NCBI GenBank assembly: GCA_023381645.1
Contig: JAMCRJ010000090.1
Span: forward strand, 1 to 25,781
DNA from: Gammaproteobacteria bacterium
GTDB taxonomy: Bacteria; Pseudomonadota; Gammaproteobacteria; Acidithiobacillales; Acidithiobacillaceae
Direction: 5' to 3'
Length of the DNA stretch: 25,781 nucleotides
This document shows, piece by piece, positions 9,715 through 17,557 of this stretch; position 1 is the first letter of the stretch; every line of letters begins with the position of its first letter. A model generated the notes under the pieces. The model was given only the letters and a program-made list of their open reading frames with translations, made no database searches and was not told where the DNA came from. A program made the translations under genes and the position numbers.

Positions 9715-10806
9715 TTAGGTAGGGATGGGAGGCAGTGGCGACTGCACGTCGGCGTTCTGGGCGCGGTGGCGCATCCAATGATCCATAATCACCAGAGCCA
9801 GCATGGCCTCGACAATGGGGACGGCACGAATGCCGACACAGGGATCATGACGACCGGTAGTAATCACTTCGGCCGGGTGACCATGCACATCGATACTTTG
9901 TCGCGGGATACGAATACTGGAGGTCGGCTTGATGGCCACGGACAGTGTGAGATCCTGCCCGGAAGAAATACCGCCAACAACACCGCCGGCATGATTGCTC
10001 TGGAAACCCGTGGCGGCCATGGCATCTCCATGATAGCTGCCCCGCTGCTCTACCACTGCGAAACCGTCGCCCACGGCTATCGCCTTGACCGCGTTGATGC
10101 TCATCATCGCCTTGGCGATATCCGCTTCCAGGCGATCAAATACTGGTTCACCGAGCCCAACCGGCACGCCGGAAACCCGTGCATCCACTCGCGCGCCAAT
10201 GGAATCCCCCTCTTTGCGCAGGGCATCCAGAAAGTCGGCCATCCGGATCGCAGCCCCGGCATCGGGACAAAAGAAATCATTGCGGGAGATTTCCGCCGCA
10301 TCAAAATCCTTGGCGTGGATGGGCCCCATCTGCGCCATCCACGCCTGGATGTTCACGCCAAGGCGCTCGCGCAGAAACTTGCGGGCGATGGCTCCGGCGG
10401 CGACCCGCGTCGCCGTTTCCCGCGCCGACGAGCGCCCCCCCCCTCTATAGTCGCGCAGGCCGTATTTCTGCAAATAGGTATAATCCGCATGACCAGGGCG
10501 AAACAGGTCTTTGATTTTGCTGTAATCCTGTGAGCGTTGGTCCGTGTTGCGAATCAGCAATCCAATGGGCGTGCCGGTGGTCAGACCCTCAAAGACACCG
10601 GAGAGAATCTCGACCTGATCCGCTTCCTGACGCTGGGTGGTATGGCGCGATTGACCGGGACGACGGCGATCCAGTTCGGTCTGAATATCGGCTGCGCCGA
10701 GCGTCATGCCCGGTGGGCAGCCATCGACGATGCAACCGATAGCCGGGCCGTGACTCTCGCCAAAGGTGCTGACCCGGAAACACTCGCCGATGCTGCTTCC
10801 GGCCAT
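9715..10806 (-). CDS. aroC: Chorismate synthase
   Basis: AroC converts 5-enolpyruvylshikimate 3-phosphate to chorismate with reduced FMN, the last common step to aromatic amino acids, folate and quinone head groups. The 363-residue protein matches the family size. It shows signature GESHG at 16-20, [15 protein letters not shown] at 47-61, [10 protein letters not shown] at 102-111 and [11 protein letters not shown] at 121-131, all active-site or FMN-binding regions, and the late motif [14 protein letters not shown]. The ATG is 3 bases downstream of the folE2 stop with no strong ribosome site, which suggests translational coupling. It sits in the isoprenoid/folate run and not with other shikimate genes. 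Confidence 0.97.
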   Translation of the reverse strand: MAGSSIGECFRVSTFGESHGPAIGCIVDGCPPGMTLGAADIQTELDRRRPGQSRHTTQRQEADQVEILSGVFEGLTTGTPIGLLIRNTDQRSQDYSKIKDLFRPGHADYTYLQKYGLRDYRGGGRSSARETATRVAAGAIARKFLRERLGVNIQAWMAQMGPIHAKDFDAAEISRNDFFCPDAGAAIRMADFLDALRKEGDSIGARVDARVSGVPVGLGEPVFDRLEADIAKAMMSINAVKAIAVGDGFAVVEQRGSYHGDAMAATGFQSNHAGGVVGGISSGQDLTLSVAIKPTSSIRIPRQSIDVHGHPAEVITTGRHDPCVGIRAVPIVEAMLALVIMDHWMRHRAQNADVQSPLPPIPT

Positions 10807-10809
10807 AAA

Positions 10810-11604
10810 CTATTTTTCCATTTCAATCATGGCATAAGCCGAATGATTGTGAATCGACTCGAAGTTTTCGGAAGAAACCGAAAACCACTGCACGCGCGGG
10901 TCTTCCTGCAGCCGCAGCGCGACATCCCGCACCATATCTTCCACAAATTTGGGGTGGTCATACGCATATTCCGTAACATATTTTTCATCGGGGCGTTTCA
11001 GCAGGCCGTAAAGCTCACAGGAAGCCTCCGCCTCGATCAGGTCAATGATATCCCTGATCCAGATGGTTTCACAGGCACGCACATGGACCCAAACATGGGC
11101 CCTCTGATTGTGGGCGCCATATTCCGAAATACTTTTCGAGCAGGGGCAAAGACTGGTAACCGGCACCATGACCCCCATGGTCAGACGATAACCTGCCGGC
11201 GTAGTTTCTCCCGCCAGTTTCACCTCATAGTCCAGCATGCTCCTGACACCGGAGACGGGGGCGGTCTTCTCGATAAAGAACGGAAAGCGCATCTCCAACC
11301 GCGCCGAATCCGCCTCCAGACGTTGCCGCATCTCCTCGACCACAGCGCGGAAGCCTTCGACACTGAAGGAGCCCTCATGGGTATTGAGAATCTCGATGAA
11401 GCGTGACATATGTGTACCCTTTAGGTGGGCAGGCAGACTCACGTACATGTTGCATCGGGCGATCGTAGGCTGCACAATTCCGTCACGATCCTGGATCTGC
11501 AGGGGATGGCGCACGGCGCGGATGCCCACCTGCTGGATGGCGATGGCACGCGGGTCGGCACGACCCTGTACGTCTTCCAAGATTTCTACCGCGCAATCTC
11601 TCAC
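10810..11604 (-). CDS. folE2: GTP cyclohydrolase I, FolE2 type (GTP cyclohydrolase IB)
   Basis: FolE2 opens GTP to 7,8-dihydroneopterin triphosphate, the first step of folate (and queuosine) synthesis. It is the metal-promiscuous, zinc-independent alternative to FolE. Conserved stretches are LKGTHMSRF at 61-69, [11 protein letters not shown] at 109-119, [18 protein letters not shown] at 151-168 (catalytic cysteine and histidine region), [20 protein letters not shown] at 193-212 and [13 protein letters not shown] at 246-258. An ATG at residue 66 would remove the conserved N-terminal [10 protein letters not shown] region, so I chose the GTG at 11604 (GAGGG four bases upstream), giving 264 residues. 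It follows dxs by 41 bases and precedes aroC by 3. No folE is visible here. Confidence 0.95.
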   Translation of the reverse strand: MRDCAVEILEDVQGRADPRAIAIQQVGIRAVRHPLQIQDRDGIVQPTIARCNMYVSLPAHLKGTHMSRFIEILNTHEGSFSVEGFRAVVEEMRQRLEADSARLEMRFPFFIEKTAPVSGVRSMLDYEVKLAGETTPAGYRLTMGVMVPVTSLCPCSKSISEYGAHNQRAHVWVHVRACETIWIRDIIDLIEAEASCELYGLLKRPDEKYVTEYAYDHPKFVEDMVRDVALRLQEDPRVQWFSVSSENFESIHNHSAYAMIEMEK

Positions 11605-11645
11605 CGGACCCTCGCTTGGGAATAGTGGACCGAATTAGTCAAATA

Positions 11646-13520
11646 CTACGCCCGGACTGGTGACGGGGCAAGCAGTGCCAGCAATTCTCTGCCGGACTTT
11701 TCGATTCCTGCGGCATCCAGGCCCAGATCTGCCAGCCATCGGCCGACGTCGCCCTGTTCGATGAAGATGTCGGGCAAACCGAGTAGACGCATGGGTACTA
11801 CGGCACCCTTATTGAGCAGGAATTCTGCCACGGCACTACCGGCACCGCCCATACGTGAGCCTTCCTCCACCGTCAAAAATGCGCGATGGGTCTGTGCCAA
11901 GCTGGTCAGTAATTCCGTATCCAGCGGCTTGACGAAGCGCATGTTGACGACGGTGGCGTCGATGGCTTCGCCCGCCACCATGGCCGCTGCCGTCCGGGTA
12001 CCGAAGGCGAGAATCGCTAGATCCTTGCCTTTCCGCAGGACCTCGGCCTTGCCGACAGGGATCTGTCGCGACAAATCTCTGTCCAGGGATACGCCCAGTC
12101 CGTTGCCGCGCGGATAACGCACCAGGGCGGGCCCCTGCCAGGCAAAACCTGTATTGAGCATGTCGCGCATTTCTTGCTCATCTTTTGGTGCCATGATGAC
12201 CAGATTGGGTATGCAACGGGCATACGCGATGTCGAAGGCACCCTGATGGGTGGCGCCGTCGGCGCCCACCAGTCCGGCACGGTCGATGGCAAAAAGTACC
12301 GGCAGATTCTGGATGGCGACGTCATGCAGGAGCTGGTCATAGGCCCGCTGCAAAAAGGTGGAGTAGATGGCGACTACCGGATGTATCCCATCACAGGCCA
12401 GCCCTGCCGCAAAAGTCACCGCATGCTGCTCGGCGATACCCACATCAAAATAGCGCTCGGGAAACAGTTGCTCAAAGCGCACCAGCCCGGAGCCCTCCCG
12501 CATGGCCGGTGTAATGGCGACCAGGTGTTTTTCCGCCGCGCCTTTTTCGCAGAGCCAGTCGCCGAACACCTGGGTGTAGCTGGGTGCACCGGCGGATTTC
12601 TTCGCCATCCTGCCATCGCTCCGGTTAAAGGGCGTTACTCCGTGATAGCCGCAGGGATCCAGCTCGGCAGGGCCATAGCCCTTGCCCTTTTTGGTGATCA
12701 CATGAAGCAGACGTGGCCCTCTGATTTTTTTCAGGTTTTCGAGCGTCGGGATCAACGTATCCAGATCGTGGCCATCAATGGGACCAAAATAGTGAAATCC
12801 CATTTCCTCGAACAGCGTCCCCGGCGTCACCAGTCCCTTCACGCCCTCTTCCGCCTTTCTGGCCAGTTCACGCAGTGGCGGTACGAAACTCAATGCCTGT
12901 CCCGCACCCTCGCGTACGGTGTTATAGAGGCGACCGGAGAGGATACGCGTCAGGTACCGGGATACCGCGCCCACATTGGGTGAAATAGACATCTCGTTGT
13001 CATTGAGGACAACCAGCAGGTCGGCATCCAAAACCCCGCCGTTATTCAGCGCTTCATAGGCGAGGCCCGCCGTCATGGCACCATCACCGATGATCGCCAC
13101 CACCTGCCGTGATTTATGCTCCAGCTTGGCCGCCACCGCCATCCCCAAACCAGCGCTGATAGAGGTACTGGAGTGCCCGGCGCCGAAGCTGTCATAGGGG
13201 CTCTCATCCCGTTTGAGAAAACCGGAGAGACCATCCCTGATGCGCAACTGCGGAAAACGTGCGCCACGTCCGGTCAGAATTTTGTGGGGGTATGCCTGGT
13301 GCCCGACATCCCAAATCAGACGATCTTCCGGTGTATTGAATACGGCGTGCAGCGCCACGGTCAGTTCCACCGCCCCCAGACAGGAAGAGAGATGCCCACC
13401 CGTCTGGCTAACCGTTTCCAAGAGGAAGTGGCGTACCGCCTTGGCCACGCTCTTCAGTTCACTGCGCGACATCTGGCGTAGTTCGGCAGGCATGGGGATA
13501 CCCTTCAACAAATCGCTCAT
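11646..13520 (-). CDS. dxs: 1-deoxy-D-xylulose-5-phosphate synthase
   Basis: Dxs condenses pyruvate and glyceraldehyde 3-phosphate with thiamine diphosphate, the entry step of the MEP isoprenoid pathway; DXP also feeds thiamine and pyridoxal synthesis. The 624-residue protein is normal for the family. It has the thiamine-diphosphate and Mg motif GDGAMTAG at 145-152 with NDN at 173-175, active-site histidines H43 and H116 (FGAGHSSTS), the transketolase-type catalytic glutamate E364 in DVGIAEQHA, and [15 protein letters not shown] further on. The start overlaps the ispA stop by 4 bases (ATGA), so the two are coupled, as in many proteobacteria. Confidence 0.97.
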   Translation of the reverse strand: MSDLLKGIPMPAELRQMSRSELKSVAKAVRHFLLETVSQTGGHLSSCLGAVELTVALHAVFNTPEDRLIWDVGHQAYPHKILTGRGARFPQLRIRDGLSGFLKRDESPYDSFGAGHSSTSISAGLGMAVAAKLEHKSRQVVAIIGDGAMTAGLAYEALNNGGVLDADLLVVLNDNEMSISPNVGAVSRYLTRILSGRLYNTVREGAGQALSFVPPLRELARKAEEGVKGLVTPGTLFEEMGFHYFGPIDGHDLDTLIPTLENLKKIRGPRLLHVITKKGKGYGPAELDPCGYHGVTPFNRSDGRMAKKSAGAPSYTQVFGDWLCEKGAAEKHLVAITPAMREGSGLVRFEQLFPERYFDVGIAEQHAVTFAAGLACDGIHPVVAIYSTFLQRAYDQLLHDVAIQNLPVLFAIDRAGLVGADGATHQGAFDIAYARCIPNLVIMAPKDEQEMRDMLNTGFAWQGPALVRYPRGNGLGVSLDRDLSRQIPVGKAEVLRKGKDLAILAFGTRTAAAMVAGEAIDATVVNMRFVKPLDTELLTSLAQTHRAFLTVEEGSRMGGAGSAVAEFLLNKGAVVPMRLLGLPDIFIEQGDVGRWLADLGLDAAGIEKSGRELLALLAPSPVRA

Positions 13521-14437
13521 TTGCTCCGCTCTATCATGAGGCGCGCCAGGGCGCGAAGATGATCTGCTTCTGCCTGCCAGGATTGCAAGGCATCCAGAGA
13601 CTCGTCGAGCAGGCGTCGGGCATAGCTTTGTGCCTCTGCAAGACCAAGCAGGGTGACAAAACTGGGCTTATTGCGGCTGCGATCCGCGCCCTGCTGCGCT
13701 TTTCCGGTCTGTTGCAGATCCCCGATTTCGTCGAGGATATCGTCCTGCACCTGAAAGGCGAGCCCGACACGGTCGGCGTAACGCAGCAGCGCGGCACCCC
13801 GGGCCTCCTGCGCATCAATGCCTGCCGCGCAGAGCGCCAACTGTATGGCGCAGCGCATGAGCATGCCCGTTTTGTGCAGGTGCATTTGCTCCAACGCCGG
13901 TAAGGCCAGTTCATGCCCCACCGCAGCAAGATCAATGGCCTGCCCGCCCACCATGCCCCGCGAACCAGAGGCCTGCGCGAGGGTCGCCAACATCTGCACC
14001 TGCCATTCCGCCGTCACGCCCCAACCCGGTTCAGCAAGCACCAGGAAGGCCTGTGCTTGCAACCCGTCGCCAACAAGAATAGCCGTGGCTTCATCGTAGG
14101 CGCGGTGACAGGTGGGCAGGCCACGACGCAGATCATCATTATCCATGGCGGGGAGATCATCATGCACTAGCGAATAGGCGTGGATCATTTCCAATGCCGC
14201 TGCAGGGCGGTCCAGATGCTCCAGCGGCACCCCCAAGCAGACCCCTGCTGCATATACCAGCAGGGGACGGACGCGCTTGCCGCCACCCAGCGTACTGTAA
14301 CGCATGGCGTCATGCAGCCGCGCCGGCAGAAGATGCGCCGGGGGCAGCAGTGTTTCCAGAACGTCCTCAATGCGACGTACCGAGCGTGACCGGAACTGCG
14401 CAAAAGTTTCGTCGTTCACCGCAACATCCAGCGTCAT
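13517..14437 (-). CDS. ispA: Farnesyl diphosphate synthase (short-chain polyprenyl synthase)
   Basis: IspA builds geranyl and farnesyl diphosphate from IPP and DMAPP, the precursor of quinone tails and undecaprenyl phosphate. The 306-residue protein has both aspartate-rich Mg sites: [10 protein letters not shown] at 93-102 and DDILDEIGD at 232-240. It also has the substrate motif GGGKRVRP at 51-58 and GGQAIDL at 164-170. The tyrosine-serine pair just before the first motif (YSLVHDD) is as in E. coli IspA and fits a C15 product. The frame stays open to 14533, but ATG 14437 overlaps the xseB stop by 4 bases and gives the usual length. Confidence 0.95.
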   Translation of the reverse strand: MTLDVAVNDETFAQFRSRSVRRIEDVLETLLPPAHLLPARLHDAMRYSTLGGGKRVRPLLVYAAGVCLGVPLEHLDRPAAALEMIHAYSLVHDDLPAMDNDDLRRGLPTCHRAYDEATAILVGDGLQAQAFLVLAEPGWGVTAEWQVQMLATLAQASGSRGMVGGQAIDLAAVGHELALPALEQMHLHKTGMLMRCAIQLALCAAGIDAQEARGAALLRYADRVGLAFQVQDDILDEIGDLQQTGKAQQGADRSRNKPSFVTLLGLAEAQSYARRLLDESLDALQSWQAEADHLRALARLMIERSK

Positions 14438-14682
14438 CCGTCTTCTTCCTGAGTAAGCGGAGCAGGAACCGCGTCCTCTCCAAGCAGTGTTTCCACGATT
14501 TGCCGAGCGTTCTGCAACTGCCCCTCGGCACACCTGGACAATTCAATGCCGCGCTGGAAAAGGGCGACAGAGTCTTCCAGACCCAACTGCCCCCCTTCCA
14601 GGCGGCGAACGGTCTCTTCCAAGGCATCCAGGGTGCTTGCGAAGTCGGCGGGAGCTTCCACGGGGGACGATTCGTCGTTCAT
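14434..14682 (-). CDS. xseB: Exodeoxyribonuclease VII small subunit
   Basis: XseB is the small helical subunit that binds XseA in exonuclease VII, a single-strand DNA nuclease. The 82-residue protein has the family core FASTLDALEETVRRLEGGQL at 14-33 and the second helix with FQRGIEL at 42-48, and matches E. coli XseB in length (80). A TTG at 14703 and an ATG at 14694 are in frame, but ATG 14682 has GGAAAA about 4-9 bases upstream and fits the family N-terminus, so I prefer it. It leads the isoprenoid run. Its partner xseA lies about 3 kb away on the other strand. Confidence 0.9.
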   Translation of the reverse strand: MNDESSPVEAPADFASTLDALEETVRRLEGGQLGLEDSVALFQRGIELSRCAEGQLQNARQIVETLLGEDAVPAPLTQEEDG

Positions 14683-14714
14683 ATGCTTTTCCATGTTCGC
14701 CAATTAAACACTAG

Positions 14715-14730
14715 GCCCAGTCCTCTGGGC
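14715..14730. repeat. Perfect 6-bp hairpin in the xseB/fsr divergent promoter region
   Basis: GCCCAG (14715-14720) and CTGGGC (14725-14730) flank a 4-base loop in the 132-base gap between divergent xseB and fsr. It could be a leader hairpin or an operator shared by the isoprenoid run and the exporter gene. I see no convincing promoter boxes around it. Confidence 0.3.
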
Positions 14731-14814
14731 AAGGGAAAAAACGAAGATTCAGACTGGACGGTACGTTCGTCAACGCCTAAAATCCCGCCGCACATCATCT
14801 TAAAGGCTTCCGCC

Positions 14815-16026
14815 ATGTCTCTGCAAAAGGTTGGGAATGTCCCCAGCACGGCCGTCGGCGTCACCCGCTTTGAGGTCTTGGGCGCTATCAGCGTGTCACA
14901 TTTACTCAATGATAGCATCCAGTCTCTGATGCTGGCGGTGTACCCGCTGTTCAAAAGCCATTTCGACCTGAGTTTTGGGCAGATCGGGGTGATTACGCTC
15001 GCCTATCAGTTGACCGCATCCATCATTCAACCGTTGGTCGGGCGTTTTACCGATGACCACCCCATGCCCTATTCATTGCCCTTCGGCATGCTGTTTACCT
15101 TTGGTGGGCTACTGTTGCTATCCGTGGCTCCGAATTATGAGGTGCTCTTATTGGCAGCGGCGTTAGTGGGCCTGGGTTCTTCGGTATTCCACCCAGAGTC
15201 GTCGCGGGTGGCGCGGATGGCCTCTGGCGGGCGTCACGGACTGGCGCAATCCATCTTTCAGGTGGGTGGAAATGTGGGCACAGCGGCGGGCCCGTTGCTG
15301 GCCGCCTTTATCGTCATGCCCAACGGTCAGCACAGCCTGTCATGGTTCTCACTGGCGGCGTTGCTAGCCATCGTGATTCTTTCTTTCGTGGGGCGCTGGT
15401 ATCAGCACCAGCACCGTCAGCCCAGAAGGCCAGCGGCAAAGGCCATGGCGCCCTTGCTACCTGCCAAACTGGTGCGACGCAGCATGATCATACTGGTCGC
15501 ACTGATGTTCTCCAAGTTTCTGTATCTGACCAGCATCAGCAGTTACCTGATTTTTTACCTAATGCAGCGCTTTCATATCGGAACCAGGGAAGCGCAGATG
15601 CACCTCTTCGTTTTCCTGGCGGCAGTAGCAGCGGGGACATTGGCGGGCGGGCCGATTGGTGACAGGATTGGCCGCAAGAAGGTGATCTGGGTCTCTCTGC
15701 TGGGGATCGCACCATTCACCATGGCTCTACCCTACGTGGACCTGACCCTGAGTGCCATGTTGACCATGGTCATCGGTTTTCTGCTGGCCTCGGCCTTCCC
15801 GGCCATTGTGGTGTATGCACAGGAATTGGTACCCGGCAAGATCGGGACCGTTTCCGGTCTGTTTTTCGGGCTGGCTTTTGGTCTAGGCGGGGTCGGTGCC
15901 GCATTGCTGGGGGAACTGGCAGACGTCTGGAGTATCCAGATGGTATATCAGATATGCGCTTTCCTGCCTTTGCTCGGTATACTGGCCGGATTTCTGCCCC
16001 ACATCCCCAGTGTGCGGAAGCATTAG
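14815..16026 (+). CDS. fsr: MFS exporter, fosmidomycin-resistance protein (Fsr) family
   Basis: A 403-residue, 12-segment inner-membrane transporter close to E. coli Fsr (406 residues), which exports fosmidomycin and related compounds. Near-identical landmarks include LGAISVSHLLNDSIQSL at 22-38, GRFTDDHPMPYSLP at 76-89, and SSVFHPESSRVARMASGG at 122-139 with AQSIFQVGGN at 144-153. The frame is open far upstream, but ATG 14815 follows AAAGG by 8 bases and gives the family length. It is divergent from xseB-ispA-dxs. Fosmidomycin inhibits Dxr, the next MEP enzyme after Dxs, so the location may be functional. The natural substrate is unknown. Confidence 0.9.
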   Translation: MSLQKVGNVPSTAVGVTRFEVLGAISVSHLLNDSIQSLMLAVYPLFKSHFDLSFGQIGVITLAYQLTASIIQPLVGRFTDDHPMPYSLPFGMLFTFGGLLLLSVAPNYEVLLLAAALVGLGSSVFHPESSRVARMASGGRHGLAQSIFQVGGNVGTAAGPLLAAFIVMPNGQHSLSWFSLAALLAIVILSFVGRWYQHQHRQPRRPAAKAMAPLLPAKLVRRSMIILVALMFSKFLYLTSISSYLIFYLMQRFHIGTREAQMHLFVFLAAVAAGTLAGGPIGDRIGRKKVIWVSLLGIAPFTMALPYVDLTLSAMLTMVIGFLLASAFPAIVVYAQELVPGKIGTVSGLFFGLAFGLGGVGAALLGELADVWSIQMVYQICAFLPLLGILAGFLPHIPSVRKH

Positions 16027-16058
16027 CCCTGAGTACGGCGCGCCACCTTTACTCGGGG
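16027..16058 (+). terminator. Imperfect hairpin directly after fsr
   Basis: CCCTGAGTA (16027-16035) can pair with TACTCGGGG (16050-16058) as nine pairs including one U-G, around a 14-base loop. It begins right after the fsr stop. No T-run follows, so termination is uncertain. Confidence 0.35.
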
Positions 16059-16088
16059 CTGTCGATGATTCAAGCTTACGCCCAGTGC

Positions 16089-16105
16089 CCGCCCAGCGTG
16101 GGCGG
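16089..16105 (+). terminator. GC-rich hairpin between fsr and the TonB gene
   Basis: CCGCCCA (16089-16095) and TGGGCGG (16099-16105) are a perfect 7-bp stem with a 3-base loop, followed by TTGAATT. This resembles a weak intrinsic terminator in the 119-base gap after fsr. Confidence 0.4.
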
Positions 16106-16145
16106 TTGAATTGCGTGGGGCGGCGTTGCCGCGAGGTTAGGACGA

Positions 16146-16973
16146 TTGGCCATCGCTGAACACAAGTTTTATTTTCTGGTTCCCGAGGAAAAACCGCACT
16201 GGAGCGAGAGCCTGCCGCCTTGGTTGCTGCTCTCCGCTTTGCTTATGGCGCTGGGTATTTTTTTCCTGATTCACGTCCAGAAGCCGAAAATGGTAGCGTT
16301 GCGCAGTCAAACAACTGTCCACAAGACCTTTGAAATCATGCCCAAACCTATCCGGCCACAGGCGCCCAGCCCAACCATGCCGCGGGTCCTGCCTCCCAGC
16401 AGGCCGTTGGTCGCGCCGCATCGGATCGTGCCCGCCGCACGTCCGCAGCCTAAACCGAGAGCCGTGCCGCAACCCCGCCGTGCCCCGGCACCAGCGCATC
16501 CTCTGTCGCAGCAGGTGACACCGGAAATGACACAGGCATCCCCCGGTACGCAGCATCAACCCTTGCCTCATATCAGCATTGGCAGATTGGAAGAACAGAT
16601 GGACCAAGCGGCCCGCGCCGCGACCGCAAGCCCGCCACTACCAAAGTTTGAAAATCCGAAAGGGCCAGTGGCGGATTTTTATATTGCCGGATGGATACAG
16701 AAACTGGAGCGGATCGGCGATCTCAATTACCCTGGGGAAATGGTCGGGCAACTTAAGGTCAAGGTCGTGCTGAATCCGCACGGAGACCTTCAACGCATCA
16801 TCATGGAGCAGTCATCGGGGAACAAAGCCCTGGACGCAGCAGCAGAACGGATCATCCGGCTCTCCTTCCCGTATATGCCGTTCTCAAAGCAACTCGCAGC
16901 GCAAACCCGGAAAATAGAAATTCCACTGAATATGCATTTCCTGGGGGTGCGGCACGTATCGGCCTGGCATTGA
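16146..16973 (+). CDS. TonB-family energy transducer
   Basis: TonB proteins carry proton-motive energy from ExbB/ExbD to outer-membrane receptors. This 275-residue protein has the classic layout: a cytoplasmic start, one membrane segment at about 24-44, a proline-rich periplasmic linker at about 66-120 with many PxP and KP/RP pairs, and a C-terminal TonB domain at about 178-265. The last contains WIQKLERIGDLNYP at 183-196 and a SSG..ALD motif at 223-230, which resemble the betaproteobacterial TonB subtype. The start is a TTG at 16146 with AGGA/GAGG just upstream; the next in-frame ATG lies inside the membrane segment. No exbB, exbD or receptor gene is in the window, so its partners are elsewhere. 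Confidence 0.85.
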   Translation: MAIAEHKFYFLVPEEKPHWSESLPPWLLLSALLMALGIFFLIHVQKPKMVALRSQTTVHKTFEIMPKPIRPQAPSPTMPRVLPPSRPLVAPHRIVPAARPQPKPRAVPQPRRAPAPAHPLSQQVTPEMTQASPGTQHQPLPHISIGRLEEQMDQAARAATASPPLPKFENPKGPVADFYIAGWIQKLERIGDLNYPGEMVGQLKVKVVLNPHGDLQRIIMEQSSGNKALDAAAERIIRLSFPYMPFSKQLAAQTRKIEIPLNMHFLGVRHVSAWH

Positions 16974-16976
16974 TCT

Positions 16977-17022
16977 CATCGGTGATGACCATGAAGCGCC
17001 TGCCCATGACCAGACACCGATG
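16977..17022. repeat. Inverted repeat between convergent TonB and thioredoxin genes
   Basis: CATCGGTG (16977-16984) and CACCGATG (17015-17022) are perfect 8-bp arms about 30 bases apart. They fill most of the 55-base gap between convergent stops, with further partial pairing inside. It may be a bidirectional terminator or 3'-end stabiliser; there is no T-run. Confidence 0.35.
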
Positions 17023-17028
17023 TGACCA

Positions 17029-17400
17029 TCAGTGCGTTGTATCCGGTTGAGCAGAGATTTCTTCGCGGACTCTGTCCATATCCAGTGCCTGAGCCTGTTG
17101 AATCACTTCTTCCAGCGCGCTGGCCGGGAGTGAGCCCGCCTGAGAGAAAATACCGATCTGCTGGCGGAAGACGGTCAGGGTGGGGATGGAACGGATCTGG
17201 AATGAAGTCGCAAGTTCCTGCTCGGTGTCCGTGTTCACCTTGGCAAATACCACATCCGGATACTTCTCGGCAGCGGCTTCAAAAATGGGCGCGAAAGCGC
17301 GGCAGGGTGCACACCAGGGCGCCCAGAAATCGACCAGCACCATGTCGTTTCCAGCCACGACAGCGTCGAAATTATCTTGCGTGAGTTCTACTATGGCCAT
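17029..17400 (-). CDS. Thioredoxin-family protein (WCAPC active site)
   Basis: A 123-residue thioredoxin fold that would reduce protein disulfides. The active site is W29-C30-A31-P32-C33, with the buried aspartate D24 and the cis-proline in SIPT about residue 74. Classical thioredoxin 1 has WCGPC and about 108 residues, so this one has an alanine in the active site and a short acidic C-terminal tail. It has no signal peptide and should be cytoplasmic. ATG 17400 follows AAAGGA by 7 bases; an in-frame upstream start at 17457 would add residues unlike the family. No thioredoxin reductase gene is near, so whether it is the main thioredoxin is not known. Confidence 0.9.
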   Translation of the reverse strand: MAIVELTQDNFDAVVAGNDMVLVDFWAPWCAPCRAFAPIFEAAAEKYPDVVFAKVNTDTEQELATSFQIRSIPTLTVFRQQIGIFSQAGSLPASALEEVIQQAQALDMDRVREEISAQPDTTH

Positions 17401-17426
17401 GATGCATTCCTTTGATGAGGACGTTT

Positions 17427-17461
17427 GCGCAGCAATGCGCCGGTCATGCGGGACCATCCCG
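17427..17461 (-). repeat. Two small hairpins in the thioredoxin leader
   Basis: GCGCA/TGCGC (17427-17440, 4-base loop) and CGGGA/TCCCG (17449-17461, 3-base loop) lie between the likely promoter and the thioredoxin start. They may shape the leader RNA or bind a protein. Each is short and could be chance in GC-rich DNA. Confidence 0.25.
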
Positions 17462-17488
17462 AATGACAGTAAAATGTATTATGCTGAC

Positions 17489-17516
17489 CTTAGAACGCGA
17501 AGGGCGACAGGGTCAA
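17489..17516 (-). promoter_or_regulatory. Possible sigma-70 promoter for the thioredoxin gene
   Basis: On the minus strand TTGACC (17516-17511) is followed after 16 bases by TCTAAG (17494-17489). CATAAT (17483-17478) nearby is an alternative -10. On the plus strand TATTAT at 17477-17482 could serve xseA, though without a good -35. The 157-base gap therefore probably holds both divergent promoters. Confidence 0.35.
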
Positions 17517-17557
17517 GAGCCTCCACCACGTCCCCGCCGCAGCCATGAGAGCGTGCC

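Noticed and set aside
9439..10533. A 364-codon plus-strand ORF opposite the MFS and aroC genes
   Set aside because: It spans two real genes on the other strand and shows no family features.
10537..11406. A 289-codon plus-strand ORF opposite aroC and folE2
   Set aside because: Shadow frame; both minus-strand genes have full catalytic motifs.
12174..12983. A 269-codon plus-strand ORF opposite dxs
   Set aside because: Shadow of dxs without motifs.
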